Shown: positions 8,701 to 17,210 of the stretch, piece by piece
How the letters are laid out: the number at the start of each line of letters is the position of its first letter
Position numbering within the stretch: position 1 is the stretch's first letter
Assembly: GCA_903908495.1 (NCBI GenBank)
Contig: CAIVSK010000252.1
Location: 1-58,785, forward strand
DNA from: Akkermansiaceae bacterium
Lineage (GTDB): Bacteria > Verrucomicrobiota > Verrucomicrobiia > Verrucomicrobiales > Akkermansiaceae
DNA length: 58,785 bases
Direction: 5' to 3'
Notes under the pieces: generated by a model
The model's input: only the letters and a program-made list of their open reading frames with translations
What the model was told of the DNA's origin: nothing
Database searches by the model: none
Position numbers and translations under genes: made by a program

Positions 8701-11238
8701 GTTCACCAGCGATACATTGCCGAAGCGGGCCTCAAAGTTGCTATTCATCAACAGTGTGCCGCCATTGACCGTGAGCACCCGACTGGCGGCCATCGCCGTC
8801 CCGTGACCGGATACAAACACATTGGTGTAGCCGACTTCGAGCGTGGCACCGGTGCCCACATTGAAGCCCGCTGAATTAAGCAAGGTGCTGGTGACCACCA
8901 GTCTGCCGGTGTCGGACACACTGGTGGCGCCTGAGTAACTGTTAGCGGCGCTGAAGGTCAGGGTGCCGGCACCGGATTTCAGCACGGAACCGATACCGCT
9001 GATGGCACCCGAGTAGGTCGAGGCGTCACTGCGGTTGAAGACCAGGGCACCGGCATTGGCCACATTGCCAATGGTGCCCGCAGCGCTCCCGGCACCGATT
9101 TGGAGAGTGGCCCCCGCGGCAATCGTGGCGGCAATGGGGTTGGTTCCTGCAAGAATCAAAGTGCCCCCGGCAGTGGCATAACTCAGGGAGGAACCCGTAA
9201 CATTGCCGCCGATGCCACCGGTGCCGGTGATGGCACCACCACCGAGAACCACCGCGTTGCCAATCAACTGGCCGTTCATGGCAAGCGTGCCGGCGTTCAG
9301 CGCGACGCTGCCCGAGCCCAGAGCGGTGGCCGAGCCCAGAGTGATGGTGCCGCCGCCAAGTGTGGCACCGCCGGCGAAGCTGTTAGCGGTGTTGATGGTT
9401 AGGCCCCCTGCGCCGGTCTTGAAAAGTGAACCGCTTGTGATGCCGTGGGATCCCTGGATCGTGTAGCTCTGGGCGGCGTTGCTGAACAGCATGCTCGCCG
9501 GAGCCACGTCGGCGACGCTGAGATCAAGCGTGGTGGTGATGGCGCTGTCATCAAACATCACTACATCTCCCGCAAGATAGTCGGTCGCGGTGCTACTGCC
9601 TTGGAGTTTCCAGTTGCTGGAACCCCCGATGACGTTGGTGCTCCACTCGCTGCTTTGGGCACCACTCCAGATCGGGCTGGCACCCGCCACCACCCAGTTG
9701 AGGGCGCTGCCGGTGTCCACCAGTGCCTGCGACTGACGACCGCCGACGGTCGGTTTGGTGCCGAGCACAAAGGCCGACGCGCCCGTGCCGCCAATGCTGC
9801 CGCCGGTGTAGCTCAGAAGTGGATAGGTGCCGCTGACTGCGCTCGCGCCACCCAGATTGATGGTCACCACGCCGCTGGTTATTAGTGCGCCAGCCGCGAT
9901 GGCCGGGGCCGTGGTGTAGCCGGTGTAAGCGCCCAGCGTGATCGTGCTGGTGCCGGAGAAAGCCAGATTGCCGGTGGTCAATTTGCCTGCGCCAGCCGTA
10001 CCCGGAGCTAACAAGCCGCCGGATGCCACTGTGGTCGCGCCGACCGTGCCGGTGCCGCCGAGAGTTGCCGTGCTGGCGACTGACACCGCGCTGCCCGATA
10101 GACTGCCGGTGACCGCGAGCGTGCCGGCATTGATCGAGGTCCCGCCAGTGTAGGTATTGGTGCCTGAGAGCGTCAGCGTGCCGCTGCCGATCTTGGTGAC
10201 GGCGCCGCCGCTGCCGGAAATCGCCCCGGCGTAGGCGGCGGGGCTGGTGTTAGAGGCACCGATCGTCAGGGTGTTTGCGCCGAGGGCAATATTGCCGCCG
10301 GTCGCTCCGCCGCCGGTCAACGAACCGATCTGGGTATTGAAGCCGGTGATATCGAGGCCGGCGCCCGCCACATTCGCCAGGGTCACTGCCGAGTTATTGC
10401 CCAAGGCGCCATTGACCCCTGCGGTGGAAGCCACGCCCGCCTTCAAGGTACCGGCGCTGATGGTGGTGGCACCGGTGAAGGTGTTTGCGCCGGCGAGGGT
10501 GACTGTGCCGGTGCCCTGCTTGATCATCTGCGCACCCCCGGAGATCACCCCAGTGGACTTCATATTGGCATTGCCGGTGCAATAGACGCTGTAGCGCGAA
10601 TTGATGTTGTTAGTCGCCACCAAGTAGTCGTAGCTGGCGTCTGTCGCGTAGTTGAAAACCACTTGGTTGATGGCCCCGGTGCCATCGCCGAGGGCACCGG
10701 TGCCCGCCACGGAGTTGATGATTCGATCGGGACTGGGGCCGGTGATCGTCCCCAATGCCACCGTGCCACCGGCAGTGGTGCCACCGAATTGGATGATGTT
10801 GCTCGCGTTATTGGCGAGGGCGTTGGTCACCCCGGTCCGGTCAGCCATGCGCATGGCACCGGAGTAGCCCTGCATGTTGCCAGCGAACACAAAGTCCTGC
10901 GCGAGGCCAGCGGTAATCAGGACGACGTTACCCGCACCTGTCACGGTGCCGGTGAAGTTTGTCACGGACGCCCCATTGCCGTTGTTCATCAACAAGCTGG
11001 TGATGAGGACGTTGGCATTGCTGTAGGTGATGGTTGCCGCGCTGACGGTGAAATACCCGGAGGTGGTGTTGAAAATGAGCGGATTGGCCGCGGCCACGTT
11101 GGCATCAGTGGGCATCATCGCGGTTTGGGCACCGACGTAGCCGGTCGTCGCGTTGTACGTCGCCGCCGATGCGGTGTGAGTGAGAGCGGTGAGGGCGAGC
11201 AGTGAGGCGACCGCGAACAGATTGGATTTGCGTTTCAT
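5794..11238 (-). CDS. giant autotransporter-associated beta-strand repeat protein
   Basis: Predicted exported surface protein of 1,814 residues with a clear signal peptide (MKRKSNLFAVASLLALTALT..., cleavage near HTASA). Most of the chain is a beta-helix of PATR repeats such as 'TKIGSGTLTLSGTNTYTGGT' and 'INAGTLQVGNGGTTGN', at least eight by eye. As in the paralogue at 216-4358 there is no outer-membrane barrel. The C-terminus has 'DPDHDGVANGLEFVLKGGNP' and ends 'MKFARLKVVGTP'. The last ~35 coding bases and the stop context are nearly identical to those of the paralogue, which suggests duplication or gene conversion of the 3' end. It is convergent with the regulator and divergent from the glycoside hydrolase. 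Confidence 0.85.
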   Translation of the reverse strand: MKRKSNLFAVASLLALTALTHTASAATYNATTGYVGAQTAMMPTDANVAAANPLIFNTTSGYFTVSAATITYSNANVLITSLLMNNGNGASVTNFTGTVTGAGNVVLITAGLAQDFVFAGNMQGYSGAMRMADRTGVTNALANNASNIIQFGGTTAGGTVALGTITGPSPDRIINSVAGTGALGDGTGAINQVVFNYATDASYDYLVATNNINSRYSVYCTGNANMKSTGVISGGAQMIKQGTGTVTLAGANTFTGATTISAGTLKAGVASTAGVNGALGNNSAVTLANVAGAGLDITGFNTQIGSLTGGGATGGNIALGANTLTIGASNTSPAAYAGAISGSGGAVTKIGSGTLTLSGTNTYTGGTSINAGTLAVTGSLSGSAVSVASTATLGGTGTVGATTVASGGLLAPGTAGAGKLTTGNLAFSGTSTITLGAYTGYTTAPAIAAGALITSGVVTINLGGASAVSGTYPLLSYTGGSIGGTGASAFVLGTKPTVGGRQSQALVDTGSALNWVVAGASPIWSGAQSSEWSTNVIGGSSNWKLQGSSTATDYLAGDVVMFDDSAITTTLDLSVADVAPASMLFSNAAQSYTIQGSHGITSGSLFKTGAGGLTINTANSFAGGATLGGGTITLGSATALGSGSVALNAGTLAMNGQLIGNAVVLGGGAITGTGGIGGNVTGSSLSYATAGGTLILAGTNPIAATIAAGATLQIGAGSAAGTIGNVANAGALVFNRSDASTYSGAISGIGSVLKSGAGTLTFSAANSYSGATSVSDTGRLVVTSTLLNSAGFNVGTGATLEVGYTNVFVSGHGTAMAASRVLTVNGGTLLMNSNFEARFGNVSLVNGATWTCNRALNSYDALLSDTTAGPATVTVSGTGVSTMNGATGIHLAGVQNFDVADVTANSDPDLIVSMILGSQGTAGGLAGGINKLGAGTMVLAGTNTYTGATTINAGTLQVGNGGTTGNMGTGTVTNNTALVLNYGAAANVGLANVISGAGTLTKQGLGLVALTGASNYTGATTVNQGVLRIGNHLDSSDVTVQSGGAIGAGSQSAAGTGFVKSLTLASGSGSTFRAGIAFDQLVVNDAGGLVINGPHVITAVSNGGLVPGDKVPIIDYSGTLGGGGYANLSLAPGSRFTLSNNLVDTTIDLTYTGGAVTWKGNVSSQWDLDTTANWDLGGSPTHFLTGDEAVFDDTATTGNVVLVGTQAAAAVTISNSTLAYTLSGGTLGGTSNLTKQGSGTATITSATSYTGTTFIDEGTLTFGDGATIGEVGPGPVSLLAGATLRINRSDLLDYKTNPRLRKVGGAGDVVLDGGAVLFNYPGTGVGFGESGSWAGLSGNLTVKGGSEFRTIRNGATAMGSGSVILGDATTSGILSQIEGNWTWTNNISLVGSANKILNRSLNSPRTLKIQGVISGSGALSFEDPALGMQNIDRGFILTGTNTLSGTLTIAAGVPVRVGGVPGNTDVTQSGADAFGSLGTATVVDNGTLTFSRTDAHTVTNAISGTGALRVGIPLANGFGDTTTQILTYTGTATHSGATTVNNGTLIIDAAASMGGSSVAVAAGATLKGNGTVAAPLTAAGTIAPGVGVGTLTVNGNTSLSGILAIEVNATADKLAVTGDLSVGGAITVSESGAGFTAASYVIAECSGTLTGTLSAPGGYAVTNIGSQVVLSKVPGYAGWIAGFALGGQTGINQDPDHDGVANGLEFVLKGGNPALPNTTQLPTATSEGDNLVFRFERDDRAKAADSGIILTVEAGTDLNSWPEVFVIGADTAGSTSPAVVISNDGDSTPDTVTVTIPRNGAVMKFARLKVVGTP

Positions 11239-11426
11239 CAGGGGCTAATCTTGCCCGTCGGAAAGTTTCCGCAAGGGCTGAATAATGGTCTTGCAAACAA
11301 ACCAGTCATCCCTTCTGCAGCCGCACTGCAGGCGGGCATGCGATCATTCCGCCCGCTTCTCAGCCATGAAAATTGCAAACAACAGTCTTGATCCCGCTTG
11401 AAACCGCGCCCACGCTGGTTAGACAA
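11239..11426. promoter_or_regulatory. divergent intergenic region with TTGCAAACAA direct repeats
   Basis: This 188-bp spacer lies between the divergent beta-strand protein and the glycoside hydrolase. It contains the 10-mer TTGCAAACAA twice in direct orientation (11291-11300 and 11373-11382), each followed within a few bases by CAGTC and 82 bp apart, close to eight helical turns. Between them is a small inverted repeat, TGCAG-CCGCA-CTGCA, near 11316-11330. These could be operator sites for coordinated control of the two genes. Confidence 0.35.
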
Positions 11427-14234
11427 ATGACACGTCAACCCCACTGCCGGTTTCTCGCGCTCGGCTTGCTCGGCCTCGGTTTGCCTGTCGCGGCCATGGC
11501 TGCGGACGAAGCGCAACCCGGCAATCCAACCGTCAGCCTGTCGGCGGATGGCGTGGCCCTTGCCTGCGGCAGCATGGGAACCTTCACCCTGGCCTATCCT
11601 CAACTCGATTTGGGCGACGACAAGAAACACGAACCGGTTGAGAAGCGCGTGCAGGGTGCCTCCGCCACGCTGACCTATGCAGGCGGCGGCAGCATCGTGG
11701 TGGCGGCCGCAGCCGGCAAGATCTCACTGACCTTCGAGGCCATGCCCGCCGCGACCAAGGCGTTCACCGCGGAGATGTTGATAGCACCCAACTACAGCGA
11801 TGGCGGGCGCTGGAGCGTCGGCGATGCCGCCGGAGCGTTTCCCAAGGACAAGCCGGCGAAACCCCACCTCTTCCAAGGCCACTCGCGCTCGTTCGATCTG
11901 GCTAATATCAACAACAAGCGCCTCAGCTTCGCGCTGCCGGAATTCACCTACGTGCAGATTCAGGACAACCGCGAATGGGGGTGGAACACGTTCTGGGTCC
12001 AATTCAAAGTCCCCTTCGCTCCCGAGCGCAAAACCTGTGAGATAGGCATCGCCTTGGACGCCAGCGCGGCCCAACGCGTCGTGTTGGTCGACCGCTTCGG
12101 CCAAACCACCCAGCGCGATTTTGCCGGCAAGCTCAAGGCGGAATCAGACCTGAAATCCGATACCGCAAGCGAAGCAGCCTACTACGCCAGCCTCACCCCG
12201 CCGGTGCGTAACACCTACGGCGGGCTGCCCGGCAGTGGAACCCAGTTGGGATTGAAAAAGACCGGGTTTTTCCACGTCGAAGCGAAACCGAGCGGCGCGG
12301 GTGAGCGCTGGATACTCACAGACCCGGCCGGAGACGCCTATTTTCACCTCGGCGTGTGCTCGTTTGGTCCGGGCGAGGACTACACATCCATCGAGGGCCG
12401 CAGCGAGGTCTTCGAGTGGCTGCCGCCGCATAGCGACGCCCAGGCCGCCGCCTGGCACACGGACTCGTGGTGGAACCCGCGCGCCGTGTCGTTCTACAAG
12501 GCCAACGTGATCCGCAAGTACGGTGCCTACGACGAGGCAGCCCACCTCGGCCGCCTTGTCGACCGCGTGCGGCAGGTCGGCTTCAACTCGGTGGGAGCGT
12601 TCTCGGCCGACTCTCCGGTGTTTGCGGCGAAGGGATTTCCGCGGGTCGGATTCCTGCCGCTCAATGCGTGGACTCTCGGCGCACCGGTGCCCGGCGTGCG
12701 GGGTGTCTTCGACCCGTTCGACGCGGCGAACCTCGCCAAAATGGACAGCTTGTTCGCCAAGGAAATCGCCGCGAGCGCCGCCGACCCGTTGCTCATCGGC
12801 TACTTCCTCGACAACGAGCAAGCCTTCGAGGACATCCCCCGCGCCGTCCCGGCCCTGCCCGGCAAACACGCCTGCAAGCGCGAACTCGTCGCCCTGCTGC
12901 AGGCCAAGTACCAGCAAATTGCCGCCTTCAACACCGCCTGGGGCTGCGACGCCGCCTCGTTCGAGGCCCTCGCCGAGCGCGGCCTGGCGCTGACCACGCC
13001 GGCGGCTTTCGCCGACATGCAAGTGTTCACCGAGCGCTTCCTGGAAGCGTACTATATGTCCATCGCCACCACTTTCCACAAGTACGACAAGAACCACATG
13101 CTCATCGGCAACCGCTGGCAGCCCGGCACCGCCAACAGCGAGGTGCTGTGCCGCGTGGCCGGCAAGTACCTCGACGTCATCAGCATCAACTACTACGCCT
13201 GCGCCATCGACGCCGCCTTCATCAAACGCCTCTACCAATGGAGCGGCCACAAGCCACAGCTATGGAGCGAGTTCTATTTCACTGCCACCAAGGAAAGCAA
13301 CGTCGCCGCTAACAACAGCGACATGGCCACCCAGCGCGAGCGCGGCCTGGCCTACCGCAACTACGTCGAGGGGGCCGCAGCCCTCGGCTTTGTCGTCGGC
13401 ATCGAATGGTTCACCCTGCTGGACCAGGCGGTCAGCGGCCGCTTCTTCGAGGGCATCAATGGCGAGCGCGCCAACACCGGCCTCTTCAACGTGGCCGACC
13501 GACCTTACCGCGACCTGTTCGCCGAAATGGCCAAAACCCACAGCGCCATCTACGACGTGTGGCTCAACGGCAAGCCGCCCTATCGGCTAGACAGCCCGCG
13601 CTTCAACGGCGCGGCGGGCGGCGCCACACGCAGCATTGCGGCCGGGCGGCCGACCGGGCCGATGGTCATCGACGGCCTGCTGTCCGGCTGGCCGGGCCGC
13701 CCGCCCGAGCGCATCGGTGCCGAGCGGCTGGTCATTGGCCGCGACAGCGGTGGGGTGGAAGCCGCCTTCAAAGTTTGCTGGGACGACACCCACCTCTATC
13801 TGCTAGCAAACGTCACCGACCCCACGCCCATGAAAAACGAGCACTCCGGCGAGCAACTCTGGAACGGCGACGCCATCGAGCTTTTCATCGGCAGCGAGAA
13901 AATCGACCAGGGCGGCAGCTGGCTTTTCACCGACCACCAGGTATTGCTCGGGGCCGGCAAGAACCACCAGACCCACGTCGTCAACGCGGCCACGCAACCT
14001 GTGATAGGCACCTCGGTGACCCCCGCCGTGGACGGCAAGGGATACACGCTGGAGGCGGCCATCCCGTGGGCCGCGCTCAACGTCACGCCGCATGCCGGCC
14101 AGACGCTGCTCTTCGACCTCGCGCTCGGCAACAGCACCGACGGCACGAGCCGCTCCAGCCAACTCGTCTGGAATGGCGGCGCGCGCAACTCGTCGGACCG
14201 CAGTGCCTGGGGCCGCCTCACTCTGGTGCCGTAA
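11427..14234 (+). CDS. secreted glycoside hydrolase (clan GH-A-like) with C-terminal CBM9-like domain
   Basis: Predicted exported polysaccharide hydrolase of 935 residues. The start is set at the ATG opening a signal peptide (MTRQPHCRFLALGLL..., cleavage near PVAAMA). After ~250 residues of beta-rich N-terminal domain comes a TIM-barrel region beginning 'LKKTGFFHVEAKPSGAGERW' with 'FHLGVCSFGPGEDY', resembling beta-agarase and GH42/GH50-like enzymes. Candidate catalytic acids are E464 in 'GYFLDNEQAF' and E615 in 'QLWSEFYF'. The last ~190 residues ('DDTHLYLLANVTD', 'WNGDAIELFIG') match a CBM9-like carbohydrate-binding domain. The substrate cannot be fixed; agar-like or other galactans are possible. 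It probably works with the nearby surface proteins and regulator (inference). Confidence 0.8.
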   Translation: MTRQPHCRFLALGLLGLGLPVAAMAADEAQPGNPTVSLSADGVALACGSMGTFTLAYPQLDLGDDKKHEPVEKRVQGASATLTYAGGGSIVVAAAAGKISLTFEAMPAATKAFTAEMLIAPNYSDGGRWSVGDAAGAFPKDKPAKPHLFQGHSRSFDLANINNKRLSFALPEFTYVQIQDNREWGWNTFWVQFKVPFAPERKTCEIGIALDASAAQRVVLVDRFGQTTQRDFAGKLKAESDLKSDTASEAAYYASLTPPVRNTYGGLPGSGTQLGLKKTGFFHVEAKPSGAGERWILTDPAGDAYFHLGVCSFGPGEDYTSIEGRSEVFEWLPPHSDAQAAAWHTDSWWNPRAVSFYKANVIRKYGAYDEAAHLGRLVDRVRQVGFNSVGAFSADSPVFAAKGFPRVGFLPLNAWTLGAPVPGVRGVFDPFDAANLAKMDSLFAKEIAASAADPLLIGYFLDNEQAFEDIPRAVPALPGKHACKRELVALLQAKYQQIAAFNTAWGCDAASFEALAERGLALTTPAAFADMQVFTERFLEAYYMSIATTFHKYDKNHMLIGNRWQPGTANSEVLCRVAGKYLDVISINYYACAIDAAFIKRLYQWSGHKPQLWSEFYFTATKESNVAANNSDMATQRERGLAYRNYVEGAAALGFVVGIEWFTLLDQAVSGRFFEGINGERANTGLFNVADRPYRDLFAEMAKTHSAIYDVWLNGKPPYRLDSPRFNGAAGGATRSIAAGRPTGPMVIDGLLSGWPGRPPERIGAERLVIGRDSGGVEAAFKVCWDDTHLYLLANVTDPTPMKNEHSGEQLWNGDAIELFIGSEKIDQGGSWLFTDHQVLLGAGKNHQTHVVNAATQPVIGTSVTPAVDGKGYTLEAAIPWAALNVTPHAGQTLLFDLALGNSTDGTSRSSQLVWNGGARNSSDRSAWGRLTLVP

Positions 14235-14252
14235 CCGGCGTGCCGTTGCGGC

Positions 14253-15353
14253 TCAGCCGTTGAGTTTCGCGAGTGTCTTGGGCAGGAAGATGCCGTCCTT
14301 GCGGATGAGTTTGCCGTCGAAACGGATCTCGCCGCCGCCGTAGTCCTTGCGCTGGATGTTGACCATGTCCCAGTGGACTTGCGAGCGGTTGCCGTTATCG
14401 GCGTCCTCGTAGGCCTGACCCGGGGTGAAGTGGAACGAGCCGGCGATTTTCTCATCAAACAGGATATCGCGCATCGGTTCGAGGATGAGCGGATGCACGC
14501 CCAGCGCGAATTCACCGATGTAGCGCGCGCCCTCATCGGTATCGAGAATCTTATTGAGCGCCTGGGTCTTGGAACCCGCCTCCGCCTTGACCACCCTGCC
14601 TTTGGAGAATTCCAACCGGATGCCGTCAAATGCGATGCCTTGATAGATCGTCGGCGCGTTATGGGTGACATAGCCCTCGACCGAATCGCGGACCGGGGCG
14701 GTGAACACCTCGCCATCCGGCACGTTGAAACAGCCACCGCAGACGATGGCAGGAATGTCCTTGATGGAAAACTTCAGGTCGGTGCCCGGTCCGGTGATTT
14801 CCACCCGGTCGGTCTTGTCCATGAGTTTGCGCAGCGCGTTCATCGCCGGTATCAACGCCTTGTAATCTAGCAAGCACACCTTGAAATAGAAATCTTCGAA
14901 TGCTTCGGTGCTCATGCCGGCTTGTTGGGCCATCGAGGGGCTCGGCCAGCGCAGCACACTCCACTTGGTTTTCTTCACCCGGTAATCCAGCACCGGCCGC
15001 AGATGCTTCATTGCGAGCTGCATGCGTTCCGCCGGCACGTCGGAGGTTTCCGCGATGTTGGTGCCGCCGCGAATGGCGATGTAGGCATCCATGTCCCGCA
15101 TTTCCGCCAGCAGGTGCTTGCTCATGATGGCATATTGCCCGTCCTCCGCGCCTTTCAACAACTCGCGGGTGAGCCGAGCCTGATGGACCCGCACAAACGG
15201 CAGTGCGCCCTTGGCCCGCGCCGCGCGGATCAGCGCCAAACCCATGGCATCGGGTACGTCAAACAGATCGATGAGGACTTTCTCGCCTTTCTTCAGCGAG
15301 GTGGAATAACTGACCAATTGGCGGGCCAGCGCGTCGATGCGGGTGTCGTGCAT
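14253..15353 (-). CDS. aminopeptidase, M29 family (AmpS/PepS type)
   Basis: Cytoplasmic metalloaminopeptidase of 366 residues, slightly shorter than typical M29 enzymes (~370-410). The N-terminus '[20 protein letters not shown]' is typical of the family. Candidate metal-binding segments are '[20 protein letters not shown]', '[11 protein letters not shown]', '[11 protein letters not shown]' and 'SQVHWDMV'. M29 enzymes release N-terminal residues using two Zn, Co or Mn ions. It is convergent with the glycoside hydrolase (18 bp between stops) and divergent from the amidohydrolase at 15544. Confidence 0.88.
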   Translation of the reverse strand: MHDTRIDALARQLVSYSTSLKKGEKVLIDLFDVPDAMGLALIRAARAKGALPFVRVHQARLTRELLKGAEDGQYAIMSKHLLAEMRDMDAYIAIRGGTNIAETSDVPAERMQLAMKHLRPVLDYRVKKTKWSVLRWPSPSMAQQAGMSTEAFEDFYFKVCLLDYKALIPAMNALRKLMDKTDRVEITGPGTDLKFSIKDIPAIVCGGCFNVPDGEVFTAPVRDSVEGYVTHNAPTIYQGIAFDGIRLEFSKGRVVKAEAGSKTQALNKILDTDEGARYIGEFALGVHPLILEPMRDILFDEKIAGSFHFTPGQAYEDADNGNRSQVHWDMVNIQRKDYGGGEIRFDGKLIRKDGIFLPKTLAKLNG

Positions 15354-15543
15354 GGCCCGAGCCTAGCCATGGCCGCAGCGGGTTCCAAGCCCGATCTGCA
15401 ATTTCTCGCTACGGGTTAGCCGCCGCCGGATTGACGGCGAGCGCAAGCCCGTTCAAATGAAAAACTCTAACACCTCCCCAGCCCGCCTGATCGAACGGTA
15501 TTGGGCGTCGACGACGGGCCGCCGGTATGCTAAGGATAGCCTC

Positions 15544-16530
15544 ATGCTAGAGGCCGCACCGCGCAAAATCGACTGTCACGTCCATCTCCTCGGCGACGGC
15601 AGTTCCGGCAGCGGTTGCTGGCTGCGGCTCAAATCCATTGCCCAGCGGCTGCAGGCGCAAGTCATGGTGCGCGCCGCCGGCATCCCCGCCGCAGCCCTCC
15701 GCGGCGGCCTCGATGTGCAGGTGGAAGCCAGCCTCGCCGGGTTGTTGGGCGGCTCGTCGCTGGACGCGGTGGTGTTGCTGGCGCAGGACATTCCGCACCG
15801 CGACGATGGCACGCCGCTGCCGGACAAGGGCGCGTTTTTCGTGCCGAACAACTATCTGCTGGAGGTGTGCGCGCGGCATCCCGGCCGGTTCATTCCGGCG
15901 GTGTCGATCCACCCGGCGCGGCACGACGCGCTGGAGGAACTCGAGCGCTGCCTGCAAGCAGGGGCACGGGTGCTCAAGTTGTTGCCCAATTGCCTCAACG
16001 TTGATTACGGGGCGCCGCAGCATCGCCCGTTCTGGGAGAAGATGGCCGCTGCCAACATGGTTCTGCTATCTCACACCGGAGGTGAATTCTCGTTGCCGGT
16101 GTTGTGCCGCCGCTTCGCCGATCCGCGGTTGCTGCGCTATCCGCTGGAGTGCGGCGTGACGGTCATCGCCGCCCATTGCGGCGGCCGTTCCGGACTGTGG
16201 GATCCGGATTACACGGCGATCCTGCTGGCCATGTTCGAGCGGTGGCCACGCCTGTTCGGCGACAACTCGGCGCTGTGCACCCCGCTGCGCTGCCGCACCC
16301 TGCCGCTAATCCTTCCCGATAATGTTAGAAGGAGGATCGTCCACGGCAGCGATTTCCCCATCCCCGTCAATGGCTTCGGCCCGTGGCGCATGGGGCTCAT
16401 CGACCGCGACATCTGGCGCCGGTCCAGCCAGCAACCCAACGTGTTGGAACGCGATGTGATGCTCAAGCGCGCCATCGGGTTCGACGAGGCCAACCTCACG
16501 CTGATGGATGAGTTGTTAGGACACCGATGA
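15544..16530 (+). CDS. amidohydrolase-2 family metal-dependent hydrolase
   Basis: A TIM-barrel metal-dependent hydrolase of 328 residues (PF04909 type). It shows the N-terminal HxH metal motif in 'KIDCHVHLLGDG' (H12, H14), 'LLSHTGGEFSL', 'VIAAHCGGRSGLWD', 'FGDNSAL' and the late 'HGSDFPIP' with D270. The frame is open upstream to an ATG at 15457, but AAGGA followed by a 7-base gap precedes the ATG at 15544 and the HxH motif normally lies near the N-terminus, so 15544 is preferred. The family hydrolyses or decarboxylates small carboxylates and aromatic acids; the substrate is unknown. Confidence 0.82.
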   Translation: MLEAAPRKIDCHVHLLGDGSSGSGCWLRLKSIAQRLQAQVMVRAAGIPAAALRGGLDVQVEASLAGLLGGSSLDAVVLLAQDIPHRDDGTPLPDKGAFFVPNNYLLEVCARHPGRFIPAVSIHPARHDALEELERCLQAGARVLKLLPNCLNVDYGAPQHRPFWEKMAAANMVLLSHTGGEFSLPVLCRRFADPRLLRYPLECGVTVIAAHCGGRSGLWDPDYTAILLAMFERWPRLFGDNSALCTPLRCRTLPLILPDNVRRRIVHGSDFPIPVNGFGPWRMGLIDRDIWRRSSQQPNVLERDVMLKRAIGFDEANLTLMDELLGHR

Positions 16531-16557
16531 GCTGGCGCAGTGTTTGGGACTCGCGCT

Positions 16558-16620
16558 GGCGGCGGCTGTGACCGTCGCAGGCTACAGCACGGCCTTGTAG
16601 CGGCGGTCTGTGACCGTCGC
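16558..16620. repeat. dispersed palindromic element, copy 3 (two direct half-units)
   Basis: Two related half-units run in the same direction. The first is GGCGGCTGTGACCGTCGC (about 16561-16578). The second begins TTGTAGCGGCG at 16595 and folds as CGGT-CTGTG-ACCG (16604-16616). The element sits in the convergent gap between the amidohydrolase and thioredoxin genes, so all three copies in the window are at gene 3' ends. The stem sequence here matches the right arms of copies 1 and 2, while the loop matches the left arms. Confidence 0.65.
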
Positions 16621-16680
16621 GGGCGAAAGATTAAGCATTCCATCGTCTCGCGACGCTCACACAGGGTGCAGCCGCCGAGC

Positions 16681-17001
16681 TCAAGCCAGAGCGAGCAACT
16701 TGGCCTTGATCTGCTCCTTGGTGACGTTGGCGCCGACGATCTGGTCCTTGACCTCGCCATTTTTGAAGAACAGCAGCAAGGGAATGGAGCGCACGTTGTA
16801 TTTCGCGGCCAGTTCGGTCGAGTCGTCGACGTTGAGCTTGCCAACCTTGGCCTGCCCTTCCAGATCGGTGGCGACTTGATCGAGCACGGGGCCGATCATT
16901 TTGCACGGGCCACACCACTCGGCCCAGAAATCGACCAGGACGGGCAGTTCGGAATTGATGACTTCGGCTTGGAAGTTGGCGTCGGTAAGTTTCAAGGACA
17001 T
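16681..17001 (-). CDS. trxA: thioredoxin
   Basis: Classic 106-residue cytosolic thioredoxin that reduces protein disulfides. The active site 'WCGPC' has C30 and C33, the fold core 'VLVDFWAEWC' is present, and the cis-proline loop is 'RSIPLLLFF' with P74. The start is set at the ATG before 'SLKLTDANF'; a possible upstream start would add seven residues unusual for the family. A perfect 10-bp stem-loop lies 33-69 bp upstream, and TTGACG next to it may be a -35 box. Convergent with the amidohydrolase. Confidence 0.95.
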   Translation of the reverse strand: MSLKLTDANFQAEVINSELPVLVDFWAEWCGPCKMIGPVLDQVATDLEGQAKVGKLNVDDSTELAAKYNVRSIPLLLFFKNGEVKDQIVGANVTKEQIKAKLLALA

Positions 17002-17033
17002 GGGCGGAGCATGGACGAGCAACCCGCATACGT

Positions 17034-17070
17034 CAAGAGCCGTCCCGCCAAATTGGCAGAACGGCTCTTG
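17034..17070. promoter_or_regulatory. nested hairpin between the small ORF and trxA
   Basis: A perfect 10-bp inverted repeat, CAAGAGCCGT (17034-17043) and ACGGCTCTTG (17061-17070), encloses a second palindrome GCCAA-A-TTGGC (17047-17057). There is no T-run on either strand, so it is not a textbook Rho-independent terminator. On the minus strand its end runs into TTGACG, a plausible -35 box for trxA. It could terminate the upstream transcript, act as an operator, or do both. Confidence 0.5.
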
Positions 17071-17094
17071 GGAAATCCAGCTGAGCGGGAAAAA

Positions 17095-17172
17095 TCAGCT
17101 CAGATGGCAGGCGGCATACATGAGGTAGAACACGCCGCCGGCGATGAGGAAATTAATGATAGGCAATACCAT
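17095..17172 (-). CDS. possible 25-residue single-span membrane peptide
   Basis: A short minus-strand frame starts at ATG 17170-17172 and encodes MVLPIINFLIAGGVFYLMYA plus five residues (ACHLS), a near-perfect hydrophobic helix. It begins about 38 bp after the stop of the Pro-rich single-TM protein (17211) and ends 25 bp before the hairpin at 17070, so both would be on one transcript. No good ribosome-binding site is visible. Real small membrane proteins look like this, but so do chance frames. Confidence 0.4.
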   Translation of the reverse strand: MVLPIINFLIAGGVFYLMYAACHLS

Positions 17173-17210
17173 GGGATGAGTGGGTTGGGAGTTGGCAATG
17201 AGGATAAGGC

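Noticed and set aside
12144-13250. Antisense frame of 368 codons over the glycoside hydrolase
   Set aside because: Composition is that of a reverse complement of GC3-rich codons. The sense strand has a signal peptide, TIM-barrel motifs and a CBM9-like domain.
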